From Marinomonas sp. THO17 (GTDB taxonomy: Bacteria > Pseudomonadota > Gammaproteobacteria > Pseudomonadales > Marinomonadaceae), in NCBI RefSeq assembly GCF_040436405.1, contig NZ_AP031575.1, positions 3,847,501 to 3,911,500 of the forward strand: DNA of 64,000 nucleotides, written 5' to 3'. A program made the position numbers and the translations under genes. Positions 49,132 through 57,917 of the stretch are shown here, piece by piece; the first letter of the stretch is position 1, and each line of letters starts with the position of its first letter. The notes beneath the pieces are model-generated. The model was not told the origin of the DNA, did no database searches, and worked only from the letters and a program-made list of their open reading frames with translations.

Positions 49132-50130
49132 ATGTTGAATTTTGCTTTATTTGGTGCGGGTCGTATTGGCAAGATGCATGCGCAAAACCTTCAAGCGTTC
49201 GCGCATTCAAATTTGAAATACGTTTATGATGTGTATGCGCCAGCAGCACAAGAAGTGGCGAAAGCTACTGGAGCAAAAGTCGCGGCCAGTGTAGATGACG
49301 CGTTGGCAGATCCAGAAGTGGATGCAGTATTGATCGCGACCAGTACGGATACTCATGTGGACTTGATCATTAAAGCGGCGAAAGCCGGTAAGGCGATCCT
49401 GTGTGAAAAACCAATTGATTTGGATACAGCAACCGTGAACGCTTGCATGGAAGAGATCAAAGATTGCAACGTGCCAATTCAAATTGGTTTCAACCGTCGC
49501 TTTGATCCAAGCCATGGCGCCGCAGCGAAAGCCGCTCATGACGGTAGTGTAGGTAAGCTTGAGCAAGTGATCATCAGCAGTCGAGATCCAGGCATGGCAC
49601 CCGTTGAATACTTGAAATCATCAGGTGGTATTTTCCGCGATATGATTATTCATGATTTCGATATGGCACGCTTTATCCTAGGTGAAGAAGTGGTGGAAAT
49701 CCAAGCCTTTGGTAGTGCTTTGGTGGATGAAAAAATCACTGAGATTGGTGACGTTGATAGTGTCATGATTAACATGAAGAGCCAGTCGGGCCGATTGATT
49801 CATATTAATGGTTCCCGTCGTGCAACATACGGATATGATCAGCGTGTAGAAGTGTTTGGTTCCGAAGGTATGGTGATTTCCGATAACCAAACGCCAACCT
49901 CTGTTGTGCGTTACAACACAGATACCACAGGTGTCAAAGATCCATTGTTTAACTTCTTTACAGATCGTTATGGTGCCGCTTATAACCTACAATTAACGGC
50001 TTTTATCGAAAATGTAATGGCGAAGCGTCCTGTTTCACCAAGCTTCGAAGATGGTCGTCGTGCTCAGATTTTGGCGGATGCGGCGCAAAAATCCTTCGAT
50101 ACGGGTGAGAAGGTTACTCTATCTTGGTAA
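49132..50130 (+). CDS. iolG: Inositol 2-dehydrogenase
   Basis: This 332-residue Gfo/Idh/MocA enzyme oxidises myo-inositol to 2-keto-myo-inositol with NAD, the entry step of the pathway. The NAD loop is FALFGAGRIGKMHAQNLQ, the catalytic lysine is in AILCEKPIDLD and the GGIFRDMIIHDFDMARFI segment holds the aspartate and histidine of the active site. NRRFDPSHGAAAKA is typical of inositol dehydrogenases. It is the last gene of the iol operon, before a strong terminator. It differs clearly from the Gfo/Idh protein at the operon start. Confidence 0.93.
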   Translation: MLNFALFGAGRIGKMHAQNLQAFAHSNLKYVYDVYAPAAQEVAKATGAKVAASVDDALADPEVDAVLIATSTDTHVDLIIKAAKAGKAILCEKPIDLDTATVNACMEEIKDCNVPIQIGFNRRFDPSHGAAAKAAHDGSVGKLEQVIISSRDPGMAPVEYLKSSGGIFRDMIIHDFDMARFILGEEVVEIQAFGSALVDEKITEIGDVDSVMINMKSQSGRLIHINGSRRATYGYDQRVEVFGSEGMVISDNQTPTSVVRYNTDTTGVKDPLFNFFTDRYGAAYNLQLTAFIENVMAKRPVSPSFEDGRRAQILADAAQKSFDTGEKVTLSW

Positions 50131-50162
50131 TGGTTTAATCTAAATTAAACCTGCTTAACAAG

Positions 50163-50196
50163 AAAAGCCCCTTTGTATATCGCAAAGGGGCTTTTT
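50163..50196. terminator. Terminator of the iol operon
   Basis: A 13-bp perfect stem (AAAAGCCCCTTTG with CAAAGGGGCTTTT) has a 7-nt loop and is followed by T on the + strand. The - strand tail (TTTTCTTGTT) makes it probably bidirectional, also ending the convergent fadM transcript. Confidence 0.9.
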
Positions 50197-50245
50197 AATG
50201 CATTTTTCAACAGATTACCTATCTATATACAAAATTTGAACGGTC

Positions 50246-50650
50246 TCAAGCGATCGCTTGTTCGATCTTTTGACGGTAGTCTTCTGGTAATGGAATGGCG
50301 GCCTGATGTTCTTTTGAAAAACACACATAAGTGACATCGGCTTCTACCACAAGTTGCTCATCATGGGCCTTTATTATGCGTTGTTTCATGGTAATGCTGC
50401 GGTTACTTAATTTGGCGAACTGAGTTTGAACTTCTAATACATCGCCAAACCCAGCCTCGGCTTTGAAGTCGATATTGATATTCACTACAGCCCACACTAT
50501 GCCTTGTTTTAGCATATCGTCACCAACGCTGAATTCATCAAAGAAAGCCCAACGACCTTCCTCTAAAAACTCGAGATATCGAGCATTGTTGACGTGTTGA
50601 AAAATATCGAGGTGAAAGCCTCGTACTTTGATCTGCACCTTACCTAGCAT
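50246..50650 (-). CDS. fadM: Long-chain acyl-CoA thioesterase FadM-like
   Basis: This 134-residue hot-dog fold thioesterase of the 4HBT/YbgC class closely resembles E. coli FadM (YbaW) through the opening QIKVRGFHLDIFQHVNNARY, then LEFLEEGRWAFFDEF and VVNINIDFKAE. FadM hydrolyses acyl-CoAs, especially unsaturated ones that stall in beta-oxidation. The catalytic region is the FQHVNNARYLEFLE helix. AGGAG precedes the start. It stands apart from the fad block and is convergent to the iol operon. Confidence 0.88.
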   Translation of the reverse strand: MLGKVQIKVRGFHLDIFQHVNNARYLEFLEEGRWAFFDEFSVGDDMLKQGIVWAVVNINIDFKAEAGFGDVLEVQTQFAKLSNRSITMKQRIIKAHDEQLVVEADVTYVCFSKEHQAAIPLPEDYRQKIEQAIA

Positions 50651-50809
50651 TTGATTCTCCTATTCTTGTTATTCCATAGGAAGGGTAAATTGACTCTACC
50701 TGAAAACAAATGACAAATTCGCCTGACTTTAATAACAGTATGACGACAGACTTTCTTTTAATAGCTAAAGAAACAGAGTGAGTCGTTTTGTTTGAGCTTG
50801 AAGACTTTA

Positions 50810-51424
50810 TTAAAGCGTTAACAAGCGTAAATGCTTTGCCATTTTAGCTGCTTCTTCTGCTGCATTTATTAATGCAGGCTTAGGCGTTTCGTACCATTCG
50901 TCTGGATGTAATTCGCGTTTGGTGCGGATTAAGTCAATGGCATTTTGTAAGCTAGGATAAGTGTGTGGGTACTCAAGATGTAGGAATAGTGCTAGCAAAG
51001 CCACAGAACGACTTCTTCCACCTCGACAGTGGATCAAAAGATTGCCTTGTTCTTTGACTGGGTAAGAGGCTTTTTCAGGCATACGTTGCAGTAACGCGGC
51101 ACGCAATAGGTGATATCCAGAGAGGAGCATTTCTGTAGGATTCCCAGGGCCATCAATTAAACCTATCTTGTAATAGCGAACGTGACCTGCACCAAAATTA
51201 AGTAAAGGGGTTTGATGTTTGTGATCTGGAGAAGTGACAAGGTCAATATCTAAATTCACTGCACAATTGAAAATGATTTTAATCTTGTGTTCTTGGTGCA
51301 GTTGACGATTTGCCGCCGCAATTGATCCGCCCAAATAAATGTCCAGATTATAACCTTCGATATTTTCAACGATTAAGCTCATTGGTGGGCGAGGATAACG
51401 TTTTTTAGGTTTACTGCTGGTCAT
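50810..51424 (-). CDS. Dual-specificity/tyrosine phosphatase-like protein
   Basis: This 204-residue protein has the cysteine phosphatase signature HCRGGRSRS (HCxxGxxRS; nucleophile cysteine and phosphate-binding arginine) in LLIHCRGGRSRSVALLALFL. A possible general acid lies in the YKIGLIDGPGNPTE region upstream. The N terminus is basic (MTSSKPKKRYPRPPMSLIV) and there is no signal peptide, so it is cytoplasmic. The family includes protein phosphatases and enzymes acting on phosphoinositides or inositol phosphates. The position next to inositol genes is suggestive but the operons are separate, and the substrate is unknown. Confidence 0.8.
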   Translation of the reverse strand: MTSSKPKKRYPRPPMSLIVENIEGYNLDIYLGGSIAAANRQLHQEHKIKIIFNCAVNLDIDLVTSPDHKHQTPLLNFGAGHVRYYKIGLIDGPGNPTEMLLSGYHLLRAALLQRMPEKASYPVKEQGNLLIHCRGGRSRSVALLALFLHLEYPHTYPSLQNAIDLIRTKRELHPDEWYETPKPALINAAEEAAKMAKHLRLLTL

Positions 51425-51798
51425 ACTGTGTTTGTTCCCTGGTTGAAAATAGCAAATAGGTCAGAGTTTTGAAGAGTTTAGCACGAGTTGCTGCTAAGGC
51501 TCCTTAAGCGCCTGTTGGTTTTATATTAGGCAATAGAGATTGGGTTTAAGTGAATATTGCGTCACGAATATTTCATTTATGTTAATGAAATTAGCAAGGA
51601 AAATTTAAATTATTGTATTCAAAACGATTTTTTCTCATTTTGGTCATTTTTTATTACGCTTGGTGGTAGGATCCTGCAGCAAATTTTGATGCTGCAGATG
51701 TTTGACATCTGCGCATCATTATTAGTGTCTGACAGCGGCAGAAAGTAATTTCTGAGCACAGTCTGTCTTCTAACTATAAACATAGATGTTGTTGCTTT
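51425..51798. promoter_or_regulatory. Intergenic region with two overlapping inverted repeats upstream of the FucP-like gene
   Basis: This 374-bp stretch holds no gene. CTGCAGCA and TGCTGCAG (51674-51681 and 51690-51697, 8-bp arms, 8-bp spacer) form one repeat. GCAGATG and CATCTGC (51694-51700 and 51706-51712, 7-bp arms, 5-bp spacer) form a second. They share GCAG, so in RNA only one hairpin can form fully; in DNA they could be adjacent operator sites. They end about 86 bp before the transporter start. Confidence 0.6.
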
Positions 51799-53103
51799 AT
51801 GGAAAATCAAAACTCACCGATCCAAGAAAATTCTTCTAACCAGTTTGTCTATGGCAATATGAAACTGGCTTTCATGTTATTGATTACCTGCTTTGCAGCC
51901 TGGGGTGTCGCGGCCAACATGACCGATCCTTTGGTAAAAGTATTCAGTAAAATTTTTACTATGAGTACCTTTGAATCTGCCTTAGTGCAATTCGCTTACT
52001 ATGGTGCTTATTTTTGTTTAGCTATTCCTGCGGCTTTTATTAACGCACGTTATTCATATAAAGCGGGTGTGTTAAGTGGTCTTGGCCTTGCTATTCTTGG
52101 TGCCTTGGCATTCTACCCAGCCAGTGTTGCCATGACTTACGGATTTTTCTTAGCCGCCTTATTTATCATGGCCGCGGGCATGTCTATCCTAGAGACTTCT
52201 GCGAATCCTTTTGTTATGGCAATGGGCCCAGAAGGAACAGCGACTCGTCGTTTGAACTTAGCACAAGCTTTTAATCCTGTGGGCACCAATATTGGTGTTT
52301 TTCTTGCGGCGACATTGATTCTTCCAAAGCTTAACCCAGCTACGGCAGAGCAGCGTGCTAGCATGGCCCCAGAGGTGCTTAAGAGTATTCAAGCAGAAGA
52401 ACTGACAGGGGTGATGACTCCTTACGTTGGTATGGCTTTCGTTCTTATGTTGATTTGGGTATTGGTGTGCTTCATTCGTGTTCCAAAAACCGATACATCT
52501 GGTACAGGTTATCGTGAAGAAGTAACGAAAATTGATTTTTTTGCCACCCTAGGTCGTTTGCTGAGCAACGCTCAATACCGTTGGGGTGTAGTCGCTCAAT
52601 TCTTTAATGTTGCCGCTCAGACTTGTACTTGGACATTTACGATTCAATACGTACAAGAAGCGATTGGTGGTTCAGAAGCCAGTGCTGCTGACTACTTGCA
52701 ATACAGCTTAATCCTTTTCTTAATTTCACGTTTTGTGATGACTTGGTTAATGGGATTTTGTCGTCCAGCCTTATTACTAAGTTTATTGGCAACGGCAGGG
52801 ACATTGTTGTGTCTATATGCTGTTTTAACGCCGACTTTTTCTGGTGTATGGGCCATAGTGTCTATCTCAGCTTGTTTGTCACTGATGTTCCCAACCATTT
52901 ATGGTGTAGCCTTGAACGGCCTAGGCAGGGATACTAAATTCGGTTCTGCTGGCTTGGTGATGGCCATCTTAGGTGGTGCTGTGATGCCATTGGTGCAAGG
53001 CGCGACGATTGACGCATACAGTGCAACGGTATCATATGTTGTTCCAGCGGCTTGTTTTCTAGTGGTTGCCGCGTACGGATTATTCGCTATGAAGCGTGCT
53101 TAA
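51799..53103 (+). CDS. FucP-like MFS sugar:proton symporter
   Basis: This 434-residue inner-membrane transporter has 12 hydrophobic segments. It is a close relative of E. coli L-fucose permease FucP: the key residues of that protein (D46, E135, N162) all fall at the same relative places here with a constant offset (D43 in AANMTDPLVK, E132 in SILETSANPF, N159 in NLAQAFNPVGTN). No fucose isomerase, kinase or aldolase is in the window; the nearest sugar pathway is the iol operon, which lacks its own transporter. It may therefore carry myo-inositol or a related polyol, or it serves genes elsewhere. There is no obvious ribosome site before the ATG. Confidence 0.88.
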   Translation: MENQNSPIQENSSNQFVYGNMKLAFMLLITCFAAWGVAANMTDPLVKVFSKIFTMSTFESALVQFAYYGAYFCLAIPAAFINARYSYKAGVLSGLGLAILGALAFYPASVAMTYGFFLAALFIMAAGMSILETSANPFVMAMGPEGTATRRLNLAQAFNPVGTNIGVFLAATLILPKLNPATAEQRASMAPEVLKSIQAEELTGVMTPYVGMAFVLMLIWVLVCFIRVPKTDTSGTGYREEVTKIDFFATLGRLLSNAQYRWGVVAQFFNVAAQTCTWTFTIQYVQEAIGGSEASAADYLQYSLILFLISRFVMTWLMGFCRPALLLSLLATAGTLLCLYAVLTPTFSGVWAIVSISACLSLMFPTIYGVALNGLGRDTKFGSAGLVMAILGGAVMPLVQGATIDAYSATVSYVVPAACFLVVAAYGLFAMKRA

Positions 53104-53160
53104 ATTCGAGGCTTTTTTGTTCGTGATAGTCCCACCCTAAAAATATGCTTTATCTTAGTT

Positions 53161-53200
53161 GTGGGGATGAATAACAAAAGTCGTGGAGATGAATAACAAA
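53161..53200. repeat. Imperfect tandem repeat after the FucP-like gene
   Basis: GTGGGGATGAATAACAAAA and GTGGAGATGAATAACAAAG lie 22 bp apart, differing by one internal base. The second copy runs into the terminator stem. The role is unknown. Confidence 0.7.
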
Positions 53201-53231
53201 GCGAGGTCGTTTTATGACTCTCGCTTTTTTT
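53198..53231 (+). terminator. Terminator after the FucP-like gene
   Basis: An 8-bp stem (AAAGCGAG with CTCGCTTT), extended by GTC/GAC across a one-base bulge, is followed by seven T. Confidence 0.82.
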
Positions 53232-53286
53232 ATCTCACCTCATTTCACTATTTGTAAAGAATTAGAAGGCATTTTTGTCGCCTCAG

Positions 53287-56200
53287 TTAGCGCTGTTTAT
53301 CTTTTTTATCCTGTAGCTGTTTTGCTTGTACCTTGTTTAAATGACTACGTATTATGGGGGCTATTTGACTGAGAGGCGAGGAATCAAACATCTCCTGATG
53401 ACGACAGGGGATTTTATGACTTTCGACTTTACCATGAGTACGGTTTTGCCAGGCTGCAACAGAGTGTTCGAGTATATTTTCCATTGAGCCATTAACACTT
53501 TCTGTAGCGATGAAGAAGAGAATATCTGCCTCTACGGTATGCGCTTTATATTGACTGGCCAACTCTAAGTTATGCTCTAAGGTAGCCTGGATTCGACTCA
53601 TGATATCCTCTTGGCTGTCTTGTATTTTCTTTACGACCGACATGGATGATGAGTTATCGTAGTCACGCCACAACAAGGCGGCTAACTCGGCTTTGTTAAT
53701 GGGGAGTTTGTCGAGTTTGTTGAGATCATAACCTAAGAAAATTAATGCAGACTTGAGGATGTCAGCCTCATTTTTAGGTTCCTGATAGCTTTTTTTATAA
53801 GGGTAACTGTCTAGCATGCATAAGAAATCAACTGACTCTCCCTCTGCTTCTAATTGTTGTGTAATGGCATGAGCTACCAAGCCACCAAATGACCAACCTA
53901 GAAGCTGATAAGGACCTTTTGGTTGAACGCTTCTGATGAGTTTTAAGTAGTGACTGGCTACTGCTTCTAGGCTTTCTGGTTTGTTTTCTACTTGGCTTAA
54001 ACTAATAGATTGTAAGCCAAATAAGGGTGTCGATTGTGGCAAATGCTTAAGTATCGCCGCATAGCCCCAAGATAAGCCTAAAGCCGGGTGGATGCAAAAC
54101 AGGGGAGCATGGTCACCAGCAGATTTTATCGGTAATAAAGGTTGTAATGGATTCCAGTTGGAGGTTTGTTGTAAATGTTCTGCTAATTCTGCAATGGTGG
54201 CAGCTTTAAAAAGCACGCCCAGTGGAATTTCCATACCAAGATTATGCTCTAACTTGTGTAAAATACGCGTGGCAGATATGGAATCGCCACCTATTTCAAA
54301 GAAGTTATCATGTATGCCTACCAAAGTGAGCCCAAGGGTTTCTGCCCATAGGTTTGCTAGCATTTTCTCTGTATGGTTTCGTGGTGCCTGATAATGATTC
54401 GCTGATTGCCAACTCGGTTGTGGTAATGCTTTACGATTAATTTTTCCATTGGGAGTTAAAGGCATTTCATCAATGGTGATAAAGTGACTGGGAATCATAT
54501 AGTCGGGCAACTTAGTGATCAGCTGCTGTCGAATCTCATGAATGTCCATTTCGTTTTGTTTAGAAAGTAGATAAGCCACGAGCTGCTTGCTACCACTTGG
54601 TGACGTTTGAGGGGTAACAACTGCTTGTTCTATAGCTGGCATTGCAAGCAAGGCTGATTCTATATCACCTGTTTCAATGCGAAACCCTCGAATCTTCACC
54701 TGATTATCATCACGTCCTAAATATTCTAAAACACCGTCTTCTCGCCATCTGGCTTTATCGCCTGTGATATAGACTTTTTTACCTACGGCAAAGGGGTTAT
54801 TAATAAAGCGCTCCTCGGTTAAATCCGGTCTCTTATAATACCCCAATGCCAAGCCTTCTCCTGCAATATACAGATCTCCAGTGACGCCAACAGGAACGGG
54901 TTGCATCGTTTTATCAAGAACATACATCTGAGTATTAAAGATCGGACGACCTATAGGAGGGCTTTTTAAGTCATGATCGTGTTCAAGGGGCATAATACTT
55001 GACCAGATGGTCGTTTCCGTTGGCCCATAGAGGTTCATTACAGGGTGCCCTAAAGCATGCATGTGTTTCGCCAGTTGTCCAGATAAGGCTTCACCACCTA
55101 CTAATGCTCGTACACCTTGCCATTGCGTTTGGTATTCAGGTAACAGGGCTTGCCATAAAGACGGTGTGGCTTGCATAAAGGTGATGTGATGTTCGTTTGC
55201 CAATTGCGTTAGACGCTCGGGTGCTCTAACGATTTCTCGAGCCGCTATAACGACAGAACCTCCAACCATAATGGGTAAGAATAATTCCAATAAAGAAATA
55301 TCAAAAGAGATGGTAGTGACGGCTAGAAAGCGATCCACTTGGCTGAATTTAAGTTCATGCTGCATGGCAAGTAAGAAATTTTTTAACGCATAATGTGAAA
55401 TTTCAACTCCCTTGGGACGGCCAGTGGAACCCGAGGTATAGATAACATAAGCTGGCGCGTGAGGGTTGGTTTGCAGTTGGGTATGTTCAGAGTTATGCGT
55501 TACTGATAATGGTGCCCTAGGCGAATCTGTATGTTCGGTATACAGCATGACAAGTTTAGTATCAGGTAGACAGGAGCTGACTTGATGGTTAGTCACTATG
55601 CAGGCAGGCTCGGCATCTTCTAATATGTTGGCTAATCTGTCTTGTGGGAACTCTGGGTCAAGTGGTAAGTAAGCCGCTCCAGCTTTCCAAATCCCTAAGA
55701 GGACAGCTAACATCTCGCTGTTTCTTGGCAGGCAAGCTGCGACTAATTGAGTGGGTTTAACACCGTGATTAATAAGTTGACTAGCCCAGTACTCGGCTTT
55801 CATATTGAGTTCTTGGTAAGTGAAATTGCCATCTTGACCAATGACAGCGCTGCTCGATTCATGCCGCTCTACTTGTTGATGAAACATATCTAAGTAACTG
55901 TTGTCGGTAAGCTGAGTTTGCGTTTGATTCCACTCATGAAGGATCACATGCTGTTCTGTATCACTTAATAGTGATGCTTGCGAGATAGGTTGTTTTATCG
56001 AACTTAATAGACTTTTAATCAGACGTTCTAACTGTTTTAAATGTTGTGTTAATTCTTTATCAGTATAGCGTTTTGGGTTAGCGTCAAATTCAATGCTTAG
56101 GCCAGTATCGTCTTTTCTGTCAAAGATGAACACTGTGAGGTCATCAATCATGGCATTACTGAGGTTATGTGGTTTGGTAGTGCAATGACCAAATTTGACG

Positions 56201-57318
56201 TCGTAATCAAAGGGTTCAATATTCACACCCAAAGACGCAATTTGTTGATTGGCAGACAGCATGCCCAAATCTCGTTTCAGGTCTTCGTAACGATACTGTT
56301 GATGACGTAATGCATTACGTACAACCTTTGAGGTTTGTTCCAATAATTCTTGGAAACACATATTTGATGAGAAAGACAAACGTATTGGTACTGCATTGGC
56401 CAACATGGAAGGCGTATTTTTTTGAATCGCATTCACTCTGGCCGAGACTGGCATTGCAATGACCAGATCTTCCGTACCTGTCATGCGATAAAAATACGCT
56501 GCCACTAAAGCAATCAAAGTTTGTGGACGACTGGCTCCAAATGCTTGACCGATATGATTTAGGTGTTCGGTTAGTGCTGCGGATAAGCTTAAGGTTTGAC
56601 GTCGCATCGGGCTTTCATCTTCGGGACGAATGCGTTGTGCTAAAGACACACTTTCAGGAAGATGAACCAGATTATTGAGCCAATATTGACGATCTGCCTT
56701 GAAACGTTTGCTGTCTTTATAGGCTTGTTCTTGCGCTAGTAAAACTTCTAATGGATGAAAGGTACATTCAGACACTTCTTGATTAAAGAAGTAACTATTG
56801 TATATGTGCACCAATCTTTGTGTAATCAGGTGACCAGCAAAGCCATCAAGCGCTACATGGTGACAGCGGTGATACCAGATATGCTGTTGACTCTCTATCT
56901 TGATTAAGGCACTGAACCACAAACGATCACCTTTTTGTGTTAGGGGTTTTAGGTAATCCTGTTTCATCCAATGTAGGGCACTATTGATCGGATTCGTTTC
57001 ATGACTCATGTCCAGTAGAGAGAAGAAATCTTCGCTTGAATTGTGAATAGCTTGATAAGTTTCATCTTCCGTTTCGATGATTTGTGAACGAATACAATCG
57101 GTTTCTTTAATCAGTCTTTGAATGGCTTTTTGGAATAGTAGAACATCCAGCTCTCCTTGAATTTCAAGGTATTCTGCGACATTAAATGCCGTGCCTTTGG
57201 GAGCCAGTTTTTGTGCGATCCATTGACCACGTTGTGCCGTAGAAAGGGGAAGTATGGTTTGAGGTGAATGAATGTCAGGCGTATTTAGGCCGTAGGCATT
57301 AGTTTGCTTATTCATCAT
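53287..57318 (-). CDS. Single-module nonribosomal peptide synthetase (C-A-T-TE, EntF-like, predicted glycine)
   Basis: This 1343-residue enzyme has the domain order of EntF. The condensation domain (about 20-440) has HHVALDG at 153-159. The adenylation domain (about 470-970) has YTSGSTGRPKG, NLYGPTETTI, TGDKARW and NGKINRKAL. The carrier site is S1013 in FFEIGGDSIS. The thioesterase has S1143 in GWSFGG, D1170 in CMLDSYP and a histidine in CRHQEMF. The ten specificity residues read by eye are D673 I674 L677 Q716 L739 G741 L763 I771 W772 K959, the code known for glycine, not the serine code of EntF. The start at 57318 has GGAG upstream; the longer frame to 57345 does not. An aryl-acid synthase or MbtH partner is not in the window. 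It lies near a siderophore-type importer and a phosphopantetheinyl transferase. Confidence 0.92.
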   Translation of the reverse strand: MMNKQTNAYGLNTPDIHSPQTILPLSTAQRGQWIAQKLAPKGTAFNVAEYLEIQGELDVLLFQKAIQRLIKETDCIRSQIIETEDETYQAIHNSSEDFFSLLDMSHETNPINSALHWMKQDYLKPLTQKGDRLWFSALIKIESQQHIWYHRCHHVALDGFAGHLITQRLVHIYNSYFFNQEVSECTFHPLEVLLAQEQAYKDSKRFKADRQYWLNNLVHLPESVSLAQRIRPEDESPMRRQTLSLSAALTEHLNHIGQAFGASRPQTLIALVAAYFYRMTGTEDLVIAMPVSARVNAIQKNTPSMLANAVPIRLSFSSNMCFQELLEQTSKVVRNALRHQQYRYEDLKRDLGMLSANQQIASLGVNIEPFDYDVKFGHCTTKPHNLSNAMIDDLTVFIFDRKDDTGLSIEFDANPKRYTDKELTQHLKQLERLIKSLLSSIKQPISQASLLSDTEQHVILHEWNQTQTQLTDNSYLDMFHQQVERHESSSAVIGQDGNFTYQELNMKAEYWASQLINHGVKPTQLVAACLPRNSEMLAVLLGIWKAGAAYLPLDPEFPQDRLANILEDAEPACIVTNHQVSSCLPDTKLVMLYTEHTDSPRAPLSVTHNSEHTQLQTNPHAPAYVIYTSGSTGRPKGVEISHYALKNFLLAMQHELKFSQVDRFLAVTTISFDISLLELFLPIMVGGSVVIAAREIVRAPERLTQLANEHHITFMQATPSLWQALLPEYQTQWQGVRALVGGEALSGQLAKHMHALGHPVMNLYGPTETTIWSSIMPLEHDHDLKSPPIGRPIFNTQMYVLDKTMQPVPVGVTGDLYIAGEGLALGYYKRPDLTEERFINNPFAVGKKVYITGDKARWREDGVLEYLGRDDNQVKIRGFRIETGDIESALLAMPAIEQAVVTPQTSPSGSKQLVAYLLSKQNEMDIHEIRQQLITKLPDYMIPSHFITIDEMPLTPNGKINRKALPQPSWQSANHYQAPRNHTEKMLANLWAETLGLTLVGIHDNFFEIGGDSISATRILHKLEHNLGMEIPLGVLFKAATIAELAEHLQQTSNWNPLQPLLPIKSAGDHAPLFCIHPALGLSWGYAAILKHLPQSTPLFGLQSISLSQVENKPESLEAVASHYLKLIRSVQPKGPYQLLGWSFGGLVAHAITQQLEAEGESVDFLCMLDSYPYKKSYQEPKNEADILKSALIFLGYDLNKLDKLPINKAELAALLWRDYDNSSSMSVVKKIQDSQEDIMSRIQATLEHNLELASQYKAHTVEADILFFIATESVNGSMENILEHSVAAWQNRTHGKVESHKIPCRHQEMFDSSPLSQIAPIIRSHLNKVQAKQLQDKKDKQR

Positions 57319-57917
57319 AGTTTGCTCCTGCAAGTTAGGAAGCACTTCTTAAATAAGAGGCTACCTTTATTCATAATCCATATGAAACTAGATAAGTATT
57401 ATTACTTAACTGAACTGTATTTAAGTATATATATGATTAAATTAAATAGCTAATTATTATTGTCACGAATATGTTGCTTTTTTATGACAATAAAATTGCT
57501 CTCCTGCAATCGTTAAAATCGTCCTTAAAACATCCAAAATACCCAAGTGGTAGATTTTAGAAAGCACAATAAACGAGTCAAATTAGCTTAAATATAGGTT
57601 TAATATTCCTTAAAGTCATGATGTTAGTATCTTAATTTAAACTTAATACACTGTTTGCTTCAATAAAGCCTAACTTCTAGTAAGTAGTTTCGATCTCGTG
57701 AGAGATGGCAATAAGCTTTCATAGATGCTCTGTCTGATAGCAAAGCAGCGCCTAAAAGTCTTGATAAAAAGTACATAATGAGTCGGTAGGGCTTTGCAAT
57801 ATGGTTACTCAGGTATAGTCGAAACAAGGGGCGACAAGAGCCAAACAGGATGAATATCTGTTTCATTAACATCATTCACCGTGTTTGGTTACTCAGCAAT
57901 AAAAGATTCTTTTTCTA
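57319..57917. promoter_or_regulatory. AT-rich region upstream of the NRPS gene
   Basis: This 600-bp region carries the NRPS promoter. A palindrome TAAGTA-TTAT-TACTTA (57393-57408), 75 bp before the start, overlaps a GATAA element and could be a Fur or other operator. A - strand frame of 71 codons (57660-57875) has no ribosome site or family resemblance and is not called. No strong terminator follows the pseudoazurin gene, so read-through into the NRPS is conceivable. Confidence 0.45.

Noticed and set aside
53161-53200. Start of a CRISPR or other repeat array
   Set aside because: Only two imperfect copies with a 22-bp period, no spacers of regular size and no cas genes.
57660-57875. 71-codon - strand frame upstream of the NRPS, considered as an MbtH-like partner
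   Set aside because: It lacks the MbtH signature (no conserved NxExQxS or SxWP-type tryptophans) and has no ribosome site.
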